In this document: piece by piece, positions 1 through 11,794 of the stretch
How the letters are laid out: each line of letters begins with the position of its first letter
Position numbering within the stretch: position 1 is the first letter of the stretch
Assembly (NCBI GenBank): GCA_029448655.1
Contig: JACCLO010000010.1
Location: forward strand, 1-64,000
Length of the DNA: 64,000 bases
From: Wolfiporia cocos
Lineage: Eukaryota; Basidiomycota; Agaricomycetes; Polyporales; Phaeolaceae
Direction: 5' to 3'
Translations under genes and position numbers: made by a program
Notes under the pieces: generated by a model
The model's input: only the letters and a program-made list of their open reading frames with translations
Told to the model about the DNA's origin: nothing
Database searches by the model: none

Positions 1-155
1 ACCCCTAACCCCTAACCCCTAACCCCTAACCCCTAACCCCTAACCCCTAACCCCTAACCCCTAACCCCTAACCCCTAACCCCTAACCCCTAACCCCTAAC
101 CCCTAACCCCTAACCCCTAACCCCTAACCCCTAACCCCTAACCCCTAACCCCTAA
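1..155. repeat. Telomeric repeat array, CCCCTAA units
   Basis: About 22 perfect tandem copies of the 7-bp unit CCCCTAA run from the first base to 155, reading TTAGGGG toward the chromosome end. The array is cut by the window start, so its full length is unknown. Its orientation shows the window is written from a chromosome end inward. The heptamer differs from the common TTAGGG. Confidence 0.98.
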
Positions 156-600
156 AATGCAAATTAAATTTAAATTTAAATTTAAATTTAAAATTTATTT
201 TACGTTAACTAATTGAATCCAACTCCAAATAATACCATATAATTTCAATTCAACACCACATAACCCCACATAATTTCATTTCATACTCACATAACCCCAC
301 ATAATTTCATTTCATACTCACATGACCCCACATAAATATATACAACACTCACACAACCCCATTAAATTCATTTAAAATTCCCACAACTTCAAATAAATTC
401 ACCCAAAATCAAATCATCCCCAAACTACCACACACACTTTTATCATCTCTATCACATTCATCCTCCATACCTACCCTTAATCCAACAATCTAAATCTCAC
501 TCACTCATCTAACTAATCTCATCTCACCTACTACACTCCTACATAGTCCCATCACCTATCATCACACATACCATCTCAGCTCTCACAATCTCTTATCTAT
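156..600. other. G-poor, A/C/T-rich subtelomeric spacer
   Basis: Directly after the telomere the top strand has alternating AAATTT runs (about 165-195) and then A/C/T text in which G is rare. Short phrases such as CACATAACCCCACATAAT recur (about 245-320), so it is partly a degenerate tandem repeat. No ORF of note. The same composition returns after the interstitial telomere at 19661. Confidence 0.8.
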
Positions 601-2567
601 CTCTCACAATTCTGTCTCTGTCACATCTCAACCTCCTCACACAACATAGACTTCTGCTAAGAACGAAACAGTTGCTAGCCAACTCCACAATCCTCACCAA
701 CAGTAGAAAACAGTTGCAAAATACCCCAACTTTCCATACCATACATCTCATTACTAAACCAGCCACCCGTGACAATCCTCACATACCAGCCACATTCCCC
801 ACCTCCAATCCCTCATCCCATAGGGCATGTCCCACTGACCCAGAGAGTTGGCCAGTGAATTTCCATGCCCCGTGCTTGCAACGCACATCTTCAAATCCCT
901 TTGACAAAAACTTGTGTTGCGCATGTTCTTCCTGCACTGCCCTATGGGAATTTTGTAGCTGTTGTAATGTAAATGGCCTGTAGATACCTAACAGAAAATC
1001 CCAATAAATAACAGGCAGGGATTACATTTTGCACACACGATTACAAGCAGAGTGATGATAACACCAAGCATTAGTGACGTGTCAGAAGTCGCTGAGTGGT
1101 GTGGAAGGGCAGTGCAAAAATGCAGCGAATAGCAGGTCGACGATACGTAGCGCGAGAGAACAAAATGTATGTGTGGGAATGCAAGAAAAACCCACAACAA
1201 CATATCCGATTGGCCACAAACTAATGTGCGCGCAATGACGAATACTAACACATGATCATGTTTGCTAACGACGAGGAGATACTACGAGATGAAACGACTA
1301 AAAACTTCAAGACTCACCGGTGATCTCTTCACCACGAACACTTGATCAGCTACGGTTGAGCTTGGCGTCGCCTCGCTAAGACTTAGAGGACAGCGTCACA
1401 CAGAAAATGCAAGAAGAGAGAGATGGATTGCACTCTGGGTATGGCAGCTGTTTTATGTTACAAACGACACAGTTTCAAGAGTCAACTGAAATACGACAGA
1501 AGAAAAAGTAGTGATATGCGATCGAGAGAAGCAAGTGATCATGTAACTCGATAAGGAAAAATGACTACCATAACAGTCTTGTGCCTATGAATCTATGTGA
1601 AGTAGCGGAGAAAAAATAGATGGGGGCCACGTTGTCGGCACAGACACATCCGACATACCGTCAGGATTGGCGTACGAAACACGCAATGGCTTGGACTCCA
1701 TCAACAATGTCAAGACCACATCCAATTTACGTGCGCATCTTGCCACCCTCGAGCGCAGAAACGTCGGTCTGGAACGTCACAGATCCCACTTCACTTTTGC
1801 GTACCACTCCCTTGGGACATGTCTCACGCGCTGCTAGAGTCGGTGGAGAGGTTTTAGTACAGTAAGGAAAATAATCAAAAATACCAGAAATAAAATATAC
1901 ACGCAGGACGACGACCTGTATGCATGATCGAAGAGTATAATCGCATACTAATGCTGTACGCTCGATAAAGTTTTTGGTATGTGCTTGATTCTTAAAGCTT
2001 CTGCGAGTTTGAGTGTAGAGAACTTGAGCTTGCTATCTTGTAATCGTTGTTCGAATGGTGATCTTGTGACTTATACGGATTTGAGTATAGAAACGCGCTA
2101 CCCCTCCACAAGAGGACGACACTTTTTGTCTTGACCTTAAGACCAATTCATCCCTGCGACCTCATCGGCTAGAACCATGGCTTCATGCTACTCCAGTGTA
2201 CCAGTGGATACAACTTGTCGAGGTTGGTGTGATACTTGCATGATGTTGCCCGGATTTCGGTGGAGTTGTATAGTGTGATTGAACCGGCTTGGTGTGCCTC
2301 GCGGATGTACGCGGTGTCGGATACAATGCAGTGATATTGGGTGTGAAAGTTTCGAGTGCCGATGGAGAAGTTCGGAGCATCACGCTGTAGCACGAATGAC
2401 GTCTCGATGGTCTGATGATCCTCTCTGTAGTAAAAAAGTTTGAGCCTGTTTGCTACAACTAGTTCTTTCAGCACAGATAGACTGCAACGTCGCGTACACA
2501 AGCGTCTAGCGCCGCTGCGCGAGGGCATAAGACCGTATCCTCTAATAATAGACCAGTTACCCGCTCC
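601..2567. other. Subtelomeric DNA without a recognisable gene
   Basis: Only short ORFs in several frames, none with a recognisable domain or codon-like composition. I see no LTR termini or tandem repeats. The last part may be the decayed 5' leader of the retroelement that starts at 2568, but this cannot be shown. Confidence 0.6.
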
Positions 2568-4249
2568 ATGACAAAGTCATCCACTAGTTCTACTAATCAG
2601 CAGCCCCTCAACACGAACGTGAACACAAACACAAACACGACGAACATACCATCGATCGCAAACACCATGTCGGCAATCACTTCAGCACTCGTCGTTCCGA
2701 TGATGAGCGCAGGGTCACGCTATGCACCTAAATTTGACGGTAAGAACGTAACAGATTTCTTGTTAGTTTTTGAAGCACAGGCTTACGCTGCTGGTATTCC
2801 GTATACCGAGTGGTCAGACAAGGTTCTACAGTATTGTAAGTCCAGCATTAGACAGATCATCAAGAATCATGAGCTGTTCAAGAACAAGACTTGGATAGAT
2901 ACTAAGAAGGTATTTTATCATTATTTTCCTTCTGAGGAGGAGAAAACGGTACCTATGCCGGAGGGTCTATGTGAGTTCTCAAGGCGTTGCTGAGAGGACG
3001 AGCGAGTGAACTTGTGTAGCTCCTTCGACAGATATGTTAGGAACTTTGCTCTGAAAGAGGGGGACCTGGTGAGAAAGAGTAAGATGACAGAGACAGAGAG
3101 AGATTTGTTATTTTACCAAGGCTTACCGGTGACTGTGAGGCATCGTATTGCAGGTAGTTTGCGCAGGAAAATAGGTAAAGACATCACAATGGATGCACCT
3201 CCGGATCAAAGCATGACGATTGAAGCAGTAAGATTGTATTTTAGCAGAAATAACATTGAGTATGGTCTAGGTACATTGAACTCAGGTTCTGACGAAGAGA
3301 CGAGTGACGACAAGGAGTTGTCATCTGACGAATCGGATTCCGGGAAGGAGGTGAGGCGTAGAGCTAGAAAGAGAGCTGAGAAAGAGTAATGTGGTAAGAA
3401 AGTGAAGTCGAAGGCTAACGAGAAAGACGAACAGACGGAAAGATAGCACAGCTGAGTGAAGCATTGACTAAATTACAGCTGACGATCGCAAATCAGGAGG
3501 TAGCGACACAGGTACGACAGGAACAACCAACGACACAGCATCAGCATACGCATCAGGTATCGACTGGCCAGATGGAAAGGGCACCACATACATGTTTCAT
3601 GTGTGGCAAGACGGAGGGTGTCAATCTCGATCATCCGATTGGGATGAGTAAGTGTCCAGAGACGATAGCACTAATTGCAGAAAAGATGTGTCAGTTTTCG
3701 CCAGCAACTGGGAAGGTCATTCAAGCGAACGGAGCAAACTTACTGATGATGCCTGCCGGGCAACGTGGCGGCATTGCAGTGGTGCTGCAAGAGGAGATCT
3801 GTTTCGGTAAGGAAAAGGACCGTGACATGTCTAATGTTGCAGGTCCCTCAGGTACCTGTTCGAGCCTAGGGGTGTTAGTTGACGGCGAACAATTGATCGA
3901 AGGTGACGTATACGCATACTCATTGAGGGTGCTGAACACTTTTGCAGCTACTCGAGCACAAGCCAAGAAGTCGACAGCAGAGGATGGGGAGTCAAGCAAT
4001 GAAGAGCCGATAGCCAAGAGGTTTGAATACAGGCACACTAACGATAGGTCGAAGGGTAAGGTTGTGGGGCTGTCTGAAGCTACAAAGATGACGCCGACAG
4101 CGAAAGTGGATGGTAAGGCTGCGAGCGAGAAGCCACCAGCCGTGAACATGGAAGAGGGTTGGAAGACTAGGAAGAAGGATCAGGTAACTGCGCACAAGAG
4201 GGACATGCCTCCTCATCTGAAGCAGACGAGGTTCACGTCTGACGTATAG
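2568..4249 (+). pseudogene. gag: gag-like pseudogene of element B
   Basis: Gag normally forms the particle and binds the element RNA. The first frame starts at ATG 2568 with an N/T-rich low-complexity tail followed by a FDGKNVTDFL block typical of fungal gag. A TGA at 2991 interrupts it and the same frame continues to 3389; the frame then shifts by about 3440. Around 3594-3656 a Cys-rich segment (CFMC, then DH, then KC) looks like an expanded C-x2-C-x9-H-x6-C knuckle. An in-frame TAG closes the frame at 4247, with gag-like text continuing behind it. No longer functional. Confidence 0.7.
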
Positions 4250-4352
4250 GATATGGTGTCCGCCGACAACGTCGCTAATCAGATACTTGATCAGAAGCTA
4301 ACGCTGCAACTGAGACAGATAATAGGAATTTCGCCTACCTTGCAGAAGCGTT

Positions 4353-5434
4353 TTGCAGGCACTCACGAAGACGCGCAAGGAGGTAGGTGGATCTGTGGCA
4401 CAAGCAATTCGGATAGCCACAGTTGAAGATGAGAAAGAGGCAGTCGAGAATGTCGTGACAGAGGGGTCGGTGATGCTGAGCTTACAGGAGGGTGAGAACC
4501 TCGAAGAGGTAATAACGCAGCACGCTGACGTTTATGCTGTGGCAGTTGGACAGGAACGATTCTTTGCAATGGCATGTGGAGTTGTACAAGGGATGTTTGG
4601 GACTGAGGCAGTAATGTACCTCGTAGACTCAGGATCAAAGCTGAACTTAATATTGAAGAAAGTGTGGGATCAGACTAACCTAGCTATCGATCCAGATGGG
4701 TGTGGGTGGACACTCAAAGGTATTAATGGTATGCTTACACCACTTGAGGGCTGCATCCGTGACGCACCTGTCGAGATTGGGGGGGAAAGGTTTGATCACC
4801 ATTTCTTTGTCACCCTGACTGACTTAGGGCAACACAATGGGATTCTCGGGCAGCCATGGTTACAGTGGGTGGCAGCTAATCTAGAATATGAAAGGAAGAA
4901 CGGAATGTACCTTGTGGCACATCGCAACGGTGATCGATCCATGACGCCGATACAGGTGCGTATTGTCGACACAGGCACTGACCGAAACAAGGAGAAATTA
5001 GTGTTCATGACAGGACTCGTGTCGCGCAAGGATTTTTGAAGAGAGGCGTGATGTCTGAACTGGCCTCGATAGGTAGTATCGCGTCCTCAGAAATTCCTAG
5101 GTTGGGTAACATTTTTCATTGTGTTGCGAGCGACATCTCTACACTCACAGATTCAGAGTTATCGATAGCTTCCCAGATTGATCCACCAGACTCTTCTGAC
5201 AGGTTGTTACAGGATTATATTGCAGCAAGCCCCATTCCTTTGACTCCAGTCCCTTCAGCATGGCGCAAACGTGTACAAATGCATTATAGCGTGACAGTAG
5301 CATTGAAAAGATATAAGCCCATTGACCGAAAGGTGTGCCCAGTGCCATCGTATATGCCTAACCCATTCACACAGAAATTCAAACCTATTGCTATACCTGA
5401 GTTGATGCCGCTACCAATTGAACCGAGACCCTGA
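4353..5434 (+). pseudogene. Retroelement aspartic protease region of element B
   Basis: The frame at 4353-5039 contains YLVDSGSKLNLI near 4617-4650, the D-S/T-G active site of retropepsins, followed by ILGQPWLQ, the usual second signature of Ty3-type proteases. A further frame at 5036-5434 is the linker toward RT. It lies between the gag remnant and the RT remnant, as in a gag-PR-RT order. No start codon is convincing because the upstream frame is broken. Confidence 0.75.
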
Positions 5435-5638
5435 AAGAAGTATGAATTCGGCTCAGGCAATCGGTGGACCGTGCAGCGGCTGAGTGATGTGATTGCGAAG
5501 ATTCCCGCTAACTTCTTATCAGATGCAGAAATTGACTTGCTAGTCCATGTTGTGGTTTCGTGACAGGCAGCATTTGCGTGGACTGACGATGAGTGAGGTA
5601 CTTTCTCCCCAAGATACTTTCCTGACTATGAAATACCA

Positions 5639-6345
5639 GTGATCGAACACGTACCATGGGCACAACCGTCCATCCGAATTCCAAAGGCCATCGAGGAGAA
5701 GGTGAAAGCAGTCATCAAATGCCAATTAGATGCTGGCAAGTTTGAGCCATTCTCCGCGTCGTATCGGACAGCATATTTTGCGGTCAAAAAGAAACAGGGT
5801 GATCCGCGACTCGTATTCAATTTAGGTGACCTTAACGCTATCACTATATGTGATGCGGTGCTACCTCCATGGCCAGATGACTTTGCTGAAAGCTTTGTAG
5901 GGCATCACATTTTTATGCTAGCTGACATTATGGCAGGTTTCGACAACTGCATTCTCGCATCAGTTTCGCGCGACCTTACAACATTCCAATGCCCCTTTGG
6001 GTCGTTGCGATTGACTAGGCTGCCACAAGGCTATACTAATGCAATGCCTGAATTCAGTCAATGCATATTGCATACGTTGGGTGACATGTTACCGAACGAA
6101 GCTGATGCTTTTGTGGATGATGTAGGTGTGAAGGGATCCGAGTACTGACTATGACGACAAGGCTGTTGCAGGCAATTCGAATATTCAGAGGTTCATGTAT
6201 GAGTTTGCATGTACAGCTAATAAGCTGCTTGCCAGGTTTGTCGAAAGCGGGAATTACGGCATCTGGATCGAAGCTTGTTATCGCGATCCCCAGGCTGAAG
6301 ATCGTCGGTTCCTTAATATATAGAAGTCTGTATGACCGCAAATAA
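5639..6345 (+). pseudogene. Reverse transcriptase fragment of element B
   Basis: The frame 5639-6148 has the N-terminal RT blocks (FAVKKKQGDPRLVFNLGDLN, then a fingers/palm region) and ends with FVDDVGVKG near 6108-6128, the Y/F-x-D-D catalytic motif. A second frame to about 6330 holds a decayed extension. Thumb, RNase H and integrase are absent. It is a fragment of a Ty3-type polymerase and cannot be active. Confidence 0.8.
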
Positions 6346-6690
6346 GTAAGACCACTCTAAACTAAGGTGATCTGTGCATAAGTGGCTAAGTATAGCCCAT
6401 GATGCCATAAGCCCTCATGGTGTGGTGCTACTCTAATGATAGTGCAGTATATCATAATGATGTCCTTTGTATCCTAAGAATATCACTGTATGTCATAGAA
6501 GATGACTTGACTATGTAAGACTAGCCTTGTATGTCATATGTGTATAGTAAATGGCACCACTATGTCATACCTGTAAGGTAAGCAGACCACACTGAGTCTG
6601 GGCCTATAATAATAGGCATGAGGTTATAGAAACCTAGAATGTGAGGCTTGTAGACTAATAATAGTCCTGACATCTTAGATAAGAAGGAGG
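6346..6690 (-). repeat. LTR-like remnant, family H, minus orientation
   Basis: This stretch reads as a diverged reverse complement of about 7999-8330: shared phrases include CCTATAATAATAGGCATGA, ATGTCATACCTGT and GATAGTGCAGTAT in the same order. The two form the arms of an inverted repeat around the solo LTR at 6873-7993. Exact ends were not resolved. Confidence 0.6.
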
Positions 6691-6872
6691 GTCACCTGAC
6701 ATGATTCCTGTGATAGTACCTGGTGCTGCTATCTAATCTAAGAGTTTGGCAAGTCATGTGACACAACTCACATGACCCACTGACCTTCAGGTCGTTGGAT
6801 CGACCCCAGCCATGTGCAATAAGTACAGTAAACATAGTAAGAGAGGACAATTCTGGATGTGCACAAAATAAT

Positions 6873-7993
6873 TGACACAAGCCATCTTGTGGGACTCACC
6901 AACTTAAGGGTCTTACTCAGACAAGTTGGTGAGGGGTTAGAAGGCAAGCTACAGAGGGTGAGAGGTGCTTCTGCGGCGGTAGCCGAGAAGAATAGAACTA
7001 AGATATCAAGGCGTCAAGCCTTGGTCTTTAAATATGTACAGGGTGAGAACACGTGCTACTAACTAGTGTGTCTGCCCTAAAGGAATGGTCAGTGCGCCCT
7101 ATCGGCGTATGCTGACGTATACTCTACTCTAAGAGACCGTGGGAGGCCGGTAATGGCCAGACCAATGGTAAATGAGAGAGTGGTGGTGTCACCTTGCGGT
7201 GGACATGTGGAACGCGGGCGCAGCCCGGGTATATGGAAGGCCGGTTGTACCGGTGCCTTGAGGGACTATGGCTATTTGCCAGGCCCTTGGTGACTCAGGC
7301 CGAGAAGGCCGAGTGGTATGCCAGAAGCCGGTGATATGATCAGGCCGGTGGTGGCGTGGGAGCGAGGCCTTGCGGCTGGCTCGGAGGTATGGCAACGCCG
7401 GCGTGAGAAGCACGGAGGTTGCACATTGCCGGGTCTAGAAGCCCGGAGGTAGGACTGTGCCGGTGACGGGAAGTCCGGGGGTTGCATAAGGCCGGTGATA
7501 GAAGCGTGTGCTATTGAGGGAAGCACGGAGCTTAGGAAGTGCCGGTGATGCATGTGGTGGTCGTTAGGCTTCTCAGCGTAGTAGACCGATGGGCACAGAG
7601 CTTAGTCAGCTGTTGTGCCATGTTGCCATTATTATGCGAGTGGTGCTCGCTGACAGGGAGAGGCTGGTCGACTTGTGGACTCTAGACTCTATGACGGGGT
7701 TGTGACGTAGCGGTGGCGGTGCTATGACCTAGACGTATGACGTGGATCACAGGATGAGGCACAGCGAAGCACGTTGCCTTAGTGATGACGTAATCAGTCA
7801 TGTGGTGTAGCGTTGGGCCGGTGCTATGGGTCACGTGTAGGTTAAGGCCTATTCGGCCGTAAGGTTCCGTTATAATACCTCGGCAGGTTCGGCATGGTGG
7901 GATAAGTCCCGGATAACTTTGTAGAGGCTTGTATAAGGCCAGAATTGGTGCTATAATTGCGCGAAAAATGTGCTATGTCCCAAATCCGTGACA
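6873..7993 (-). mobile_element. Solo LTR, family K, with ATAAT target duplication
   Basis: The 1121-bp block starts TGACACAAG and ends CCGTGACA, and is flanked by the perfect 5-bp repeat ATAAT (6868-6872 and 7994-7998). In reverse complement it matches the solo LTR at 45640-46732: the same start (TGTCAC-GATTT), the same end (GGGACTCACCAA beside TGACAC), and a shared GC-rich middle, for example CGCGGGCGCAGCCCGGGTAT near 7213. It carries no internal coding region, so it is the product of LTR-LTR recombination. A promoter-region hairpin lies at 7007-7023. Confidence 0.92.
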
Positions 7994-8356
7994 ATAATCT
8001 GTGACACTATGAGGTCAGAACTATTATTAGTTTACAAGGCCCCACATTCCATCGTTTACAACATCAGCGCCCATACTGGCCCAGTCTATGACATCATGCC
8101 TATTATTATAGGTCTATACTTAGTGTGGCCTGCTTATCTGACAGGTATGACATAGCGGCCTGCTTCCTCCACATTTATGGCATACAAGGCATATTTACAG
8201 AGCCAGTGTCATCTCTATGACATACTGCACTATTCCTAGATAGCACCATATTATGACGCCTTATGGCATCACTATGATACCACAACATGTGCACAGACTA
8301 GCTGCATTAGGGTAGACATTAGTAGTAGTATAAGGTCTTATATGTCTAGGCATCTA

Positions 8357-11300
8357 TGGTGCCAACGGCCTAGTCACCGCCTCTTTTGTACAGTAGCCAA
8401 ATCCTGTGGGCAACTTCACGTTAACCCTAATGCAGGGTTTACATAAGTGCTGGTACCTGGCGGCACCCTGAGATTAAACATTTTGGGTATAGTACGGCAC
8501 GGAGAGAACATTTGAACACTTGTTGTGGTGTAGATACGGCAACGGCGCAGGCCTGTTGTGTATGTACTATTTCACTACATGCCGCGCTCTAGTAAGATAC
8601 AGAAAGCACGCAAAGCTGCCGCTGCTCGTGCACGTACTGGGAAGCAGTTGAGCACACACGCCAGCGCCAGGAAGCAGTCGTGCACATCACAAGCCCAAGT
8701 ATCAGCTGTGCGAGATGTTCTCTGCATAAGCTCAGATGAGGATGACAAGTGCACGTCATGGATGGGGGATGTGAGTTACATGATCTCCTCGGACAAGAAT
8801 GAAGATGGAGAGGACTTGAATGATGACGAGGGCAACAACGGAGATGATGACGGAGATGATGACGGAGATGATGACAACAACAACAACGATTTGTCTGAGT
8901 TGAAGGGTGATGAGCTGCGTCAGAGTCTGGAGATGGCACAGCAGAGGAAAGAACGCAACAGGGATGCCTTCGGTATCCTAATGAGACCAATGTCTCAGAG
9001 CGTCTGGAAGCAAGCAGAGAGCAACCGGGCTCTGGGTTACAATGGCATGTCAGACAGAACGAAACGGAGGCACGATAAGAAGCTTCGGGATGAACAGGCT
9101 CACCGTAAGAGGTACTTATCACAATTCATGGGCAAAATGTATGTGTTGACGAGTTTCGGGCACAGCTCTGGTGCGCAATTCATGCACTCGTTTTTCTCGA
9201 CACAGAAGGGTCCTGAGCTGTCAGAGCAGCAGTCAAATGAGCAACAGGGTGGTTTACATACCATTCCAAGTGTTCGCCAGCCAGCACTGAGTGGAGATAA
9301 GATTTTCTGTGGATATCTCTCTGATATCTCATCATCAGAGGATGAGTACGAAACCGGAGATGTGGGTGCTGAAGGTGGAGAAGGAAGTGAAGAGAACATC
9401 CACAATAGCCAGGAGCATCAAAGTGCGATGCTACAGTTACTCATGCATGAGGAGGAGGAAGAGAGCAAAATGGACGAGGCTGAACTTACTGTGGATTCCA
9501 GCCCCTCACAGCAGCAGCGCACTGTCCGCTCCAACCAGACAACCCCCCCTCCAAAGCACTGCAAGCTTGAAGTGCCAGCACGCATTACCCGCTCTCACAT
9601 CAAGGAGAACCGTATGCGGACCTTCGAGAATGGACTTGATGCAATCCAGAAATTCATTAAATCAAAGCGACATACCTTTATTTCAGGCGATAACAGTCTG
9701 CAGGCCTGCTGCAGGCACTGTATTGAGAGCTATCTGCACTTGATTGTCAAATACAAGCACTCCATGACTGTGGCAGGGGAATGTGCAGCGAAAAGCCATG
9801 GCTTTTCTGCAAAATGGGGTGTAAGGATGGTGCAGAAGTGGGCTCGAAGATGGTTGAATGCGCGAGAACTTCCCGTATCCTTGAAGGGCCGGCATATCAA
9901 GTCCTATACATTGCTACAGGACCCTGTGGTGCAAGTGGAGCTACGCTCATACGTGCAGTCAAACAAATGGGCCATGAATCCCGAAAAACTCACCAAATTC
10001 ACCAAAAACAGCATGGTACCAGCAGCTGCTCAGCAGTATCTGAAAGAGATCATTCGTAAGGAGATGCCAGCAGGGTTAAAGAAGTATATGGAGCTTGAAC
10101 TCTTCCCATGGATTCACTTGAAGGTTGGCCAAGAAATCTCCCTGAGCACTGCGCACGATTGGCTTCATCGAGAAGGCTTCCAGTACATCGAGCACAAGAA
10201 GAGCCTCTATTATGATGGTCATGAGTGGCCAGATGTTGTCAGGTATCGTCAAGAAGTCTTCCTGCCAGCAATGGCACAGCATCAAAACATGAATGATCGA
10301 GTATGTCGTTGGAAATGTCTCGGAAGAGGTCAACAAGCAAACAGAAAATTATGTTGAGTGCCATCTAGTGTTTGTGGTGCATGACAAAATGACTGCCCAA
10401 GCACATGATGGTGTCAAAAAAAGCTGGGTTTTCAAAGGTGAGCAGCCACTACAAAAAAAGGGTCCCGGCAGGGGCATTCACTGCAGCGACGTAATCTGTT
10501 CCACATTCGGTTGGTTGAAGGATGCGGGACAAGGCCTTCAATATGGTAAAAATCATGATGGCTTCTGGAACGGTGAGATGTTTGTGAACCAGGTATGCCA
10601 TGACAAATCTGTAGCAGACTTGACTCACAAAATAATTGATCATAGCTGAAAACAAAGATCATTCCGACATTTGAAAAATTGCATGGCCCCAGATTCCAAG
10701 CCTTAATTGCTGTTGACCACTCACAAGGACATTCTGCCTTCGCTGAGGATGCACTTCTTGTGTCACGCATGAATCTGTGCCCTGGTGGAAAGCAGGCACA
10801 AATGCGTGATGGCTGGTTCATGAAGAATGATTCAGAAAATTATCCAACAAATGAATTTTCCATACAATCATCCTGATCATCCCAATCTTCCCAAAGGGAT
10901 TCGACAAATTCTCATCAAGCGAAGCCTCCGGGTTGATGGACTGCGAATGCAGTGTCACAGGAAATGTGACCCAGATGTGATCAGTTGCTGTGCCAAGCAC
11001 ATACTCGAAAATCAGCCAGACTTCAAGGAACAGAAAACTCTTGTCCAGGAAGTCATTGAGAATGCAGGCCACATGTGCATATTTTTACCAAAATATCACT
11101 GTGAGCTGAATTTCATTGAATACTTCTGGGGTGCTGTCAAGAAGTATCTCCGCAACCACTGTGATTATACGTTTCCAATATTACAAGCCAATATGCCAGA
11201 TGCACTGGCATCGGTAAGTGTCGAGACAATCTGGAAATGGGAGCACCGGGTTGTTAGGTGGATGGATGCTTATCACTCAGGATTGGGCACAAAAGATGCT

Positions 11301-11631
11301 CAATTACAGGTGCAGGCATTCAGTTCTCGTCGATACAAGTCTCACCACCGTGTTCCAGAGACCCTCGCACGTCAGCTTGACTGATATACTATATTTAAAT
11401 TAGTCAGATAGGTAGAGATGTCAATACTTTCCTTATATAGTACTGCTTTCCCACAACTGGCCAAATTTGGACATATAAATTTCTCGATTTTGATTTTCAG
11501 AGAAATCCGCCTAGCCATTTTGTTCCTATGTTCAATCTAAGCATTTTGGCTAGACCGATTGTCTCTAGGCACCAATCTGAGCGAGCAGTAAGACTTGTAC
11601 AAAAGAGGCAGTGACTAGGCCGTTGGCACCA
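8357..11631 (+). mobile_element. Tc1/mariner-like DNA transposon with 36-bp TIRs
   Basis: The terminal inverted repeats at 8357-8392 and 11596-11631 match over 36 bp with one mismatch; they begin TGGTGCCAACGGCCTAGTCA. Each end is flanked by the dinucleotide TA (8355-8356, 11632-11633), the target duplication of the IS630/Tc1/mariner superfamily. The element is 3275 bp and carries one transposase gene, broken by frameshifts. It sits inside an older LTR-like sequence of family H. Confidence 0.92.
8579..11384 (+). pseudogene. DDE transposase pseudogene of the Tc1/mariner-like element
   Basis: Transposases of this kind cut the element at its TIRs and join it to TA sites. The ATG at 8579 (MPRSSKIQ) is the likely start. 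The N-terminal third is low complexity with D/N-rich runs near 8820-8890. Conserved text follows: a helical DNA-binding region near 9620-10250, VVHDK near 10375 (expected HDE, so a key residue may be lost), AVDHSQGHSAFAEDAL near 10705 and HCELNFIEYFWGA near 11098-11136, the usual C-terminal block of fungal DDE proteins. A GT-AG intron fits at 10593-10645 in phase. Frame changes near 10290 and 10825 break it. Confidence 0.85.
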
Positions 11632-11794
11632 TAGGGACTTACTTTCCTAGACTCAACAATGTGAACTTGGAGCATTTCCCTACTCTTTTCTACTCTTGCT
11701 GAGCATCGTGTGCTTGCCTGGGAACTCTTTTCTTCTTCTTAAAACTCTATCTTGTGCTGGCAGCTTGAGATGTCACAGAGACAGGATTGTGACA

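Larger units (their letters stand above)
2568..6345 (+). mobile_element. Decayed Ty3/gypsy-type retroelement B, 3'-truncated
   Basis: In order: gag-like region, zinc-knuckle-like motif, aspartic protease and the first part of a reverse transcriptase, all on the plus strand but broken by at least two in-frame stops and several frame changes. RNase H and integrase are missing. The RT text fades near 6330, where LTR-like sequence of another family begins. No flanking LTR pair was found. It differs in sequence from elements A, C, D and F and lacks their chromodomain and dUTPase, so it is a separate, older lineage. Confidence 0.8.
7999..11794 (+). repeat. LTR-like remnant, family H, split by a DNA transposon
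   Basis: The left part (7999-8354) and right part (11634-11794) become contiguous if the TA-flanked transposon is removed. The left part contains GCACAGACTAGCTGCATTAGGG (8291-8312), the upstream element seen in other LTRs here. The right part ends with CTGGCAGCTTGAGATGTC and ATTGTGACA, matching the end of the remnant at 12905-14099. No target duplication was found, so it may be a partial copy. Confidence 0.55.

Noticed and set aside
672..1251. ORFs of 103 and 87 codons near the telomere
   Set aside because: Opposite strands, C/S/T-rich low-quality text in biased DNA, no domain or start context.
7189..7553. Overlapping ORFs in the GC-rich part of the K solo LTR
   Set aside because: The region is non-coding LTR with a match to 45640-46732 in which the frames are not kept.
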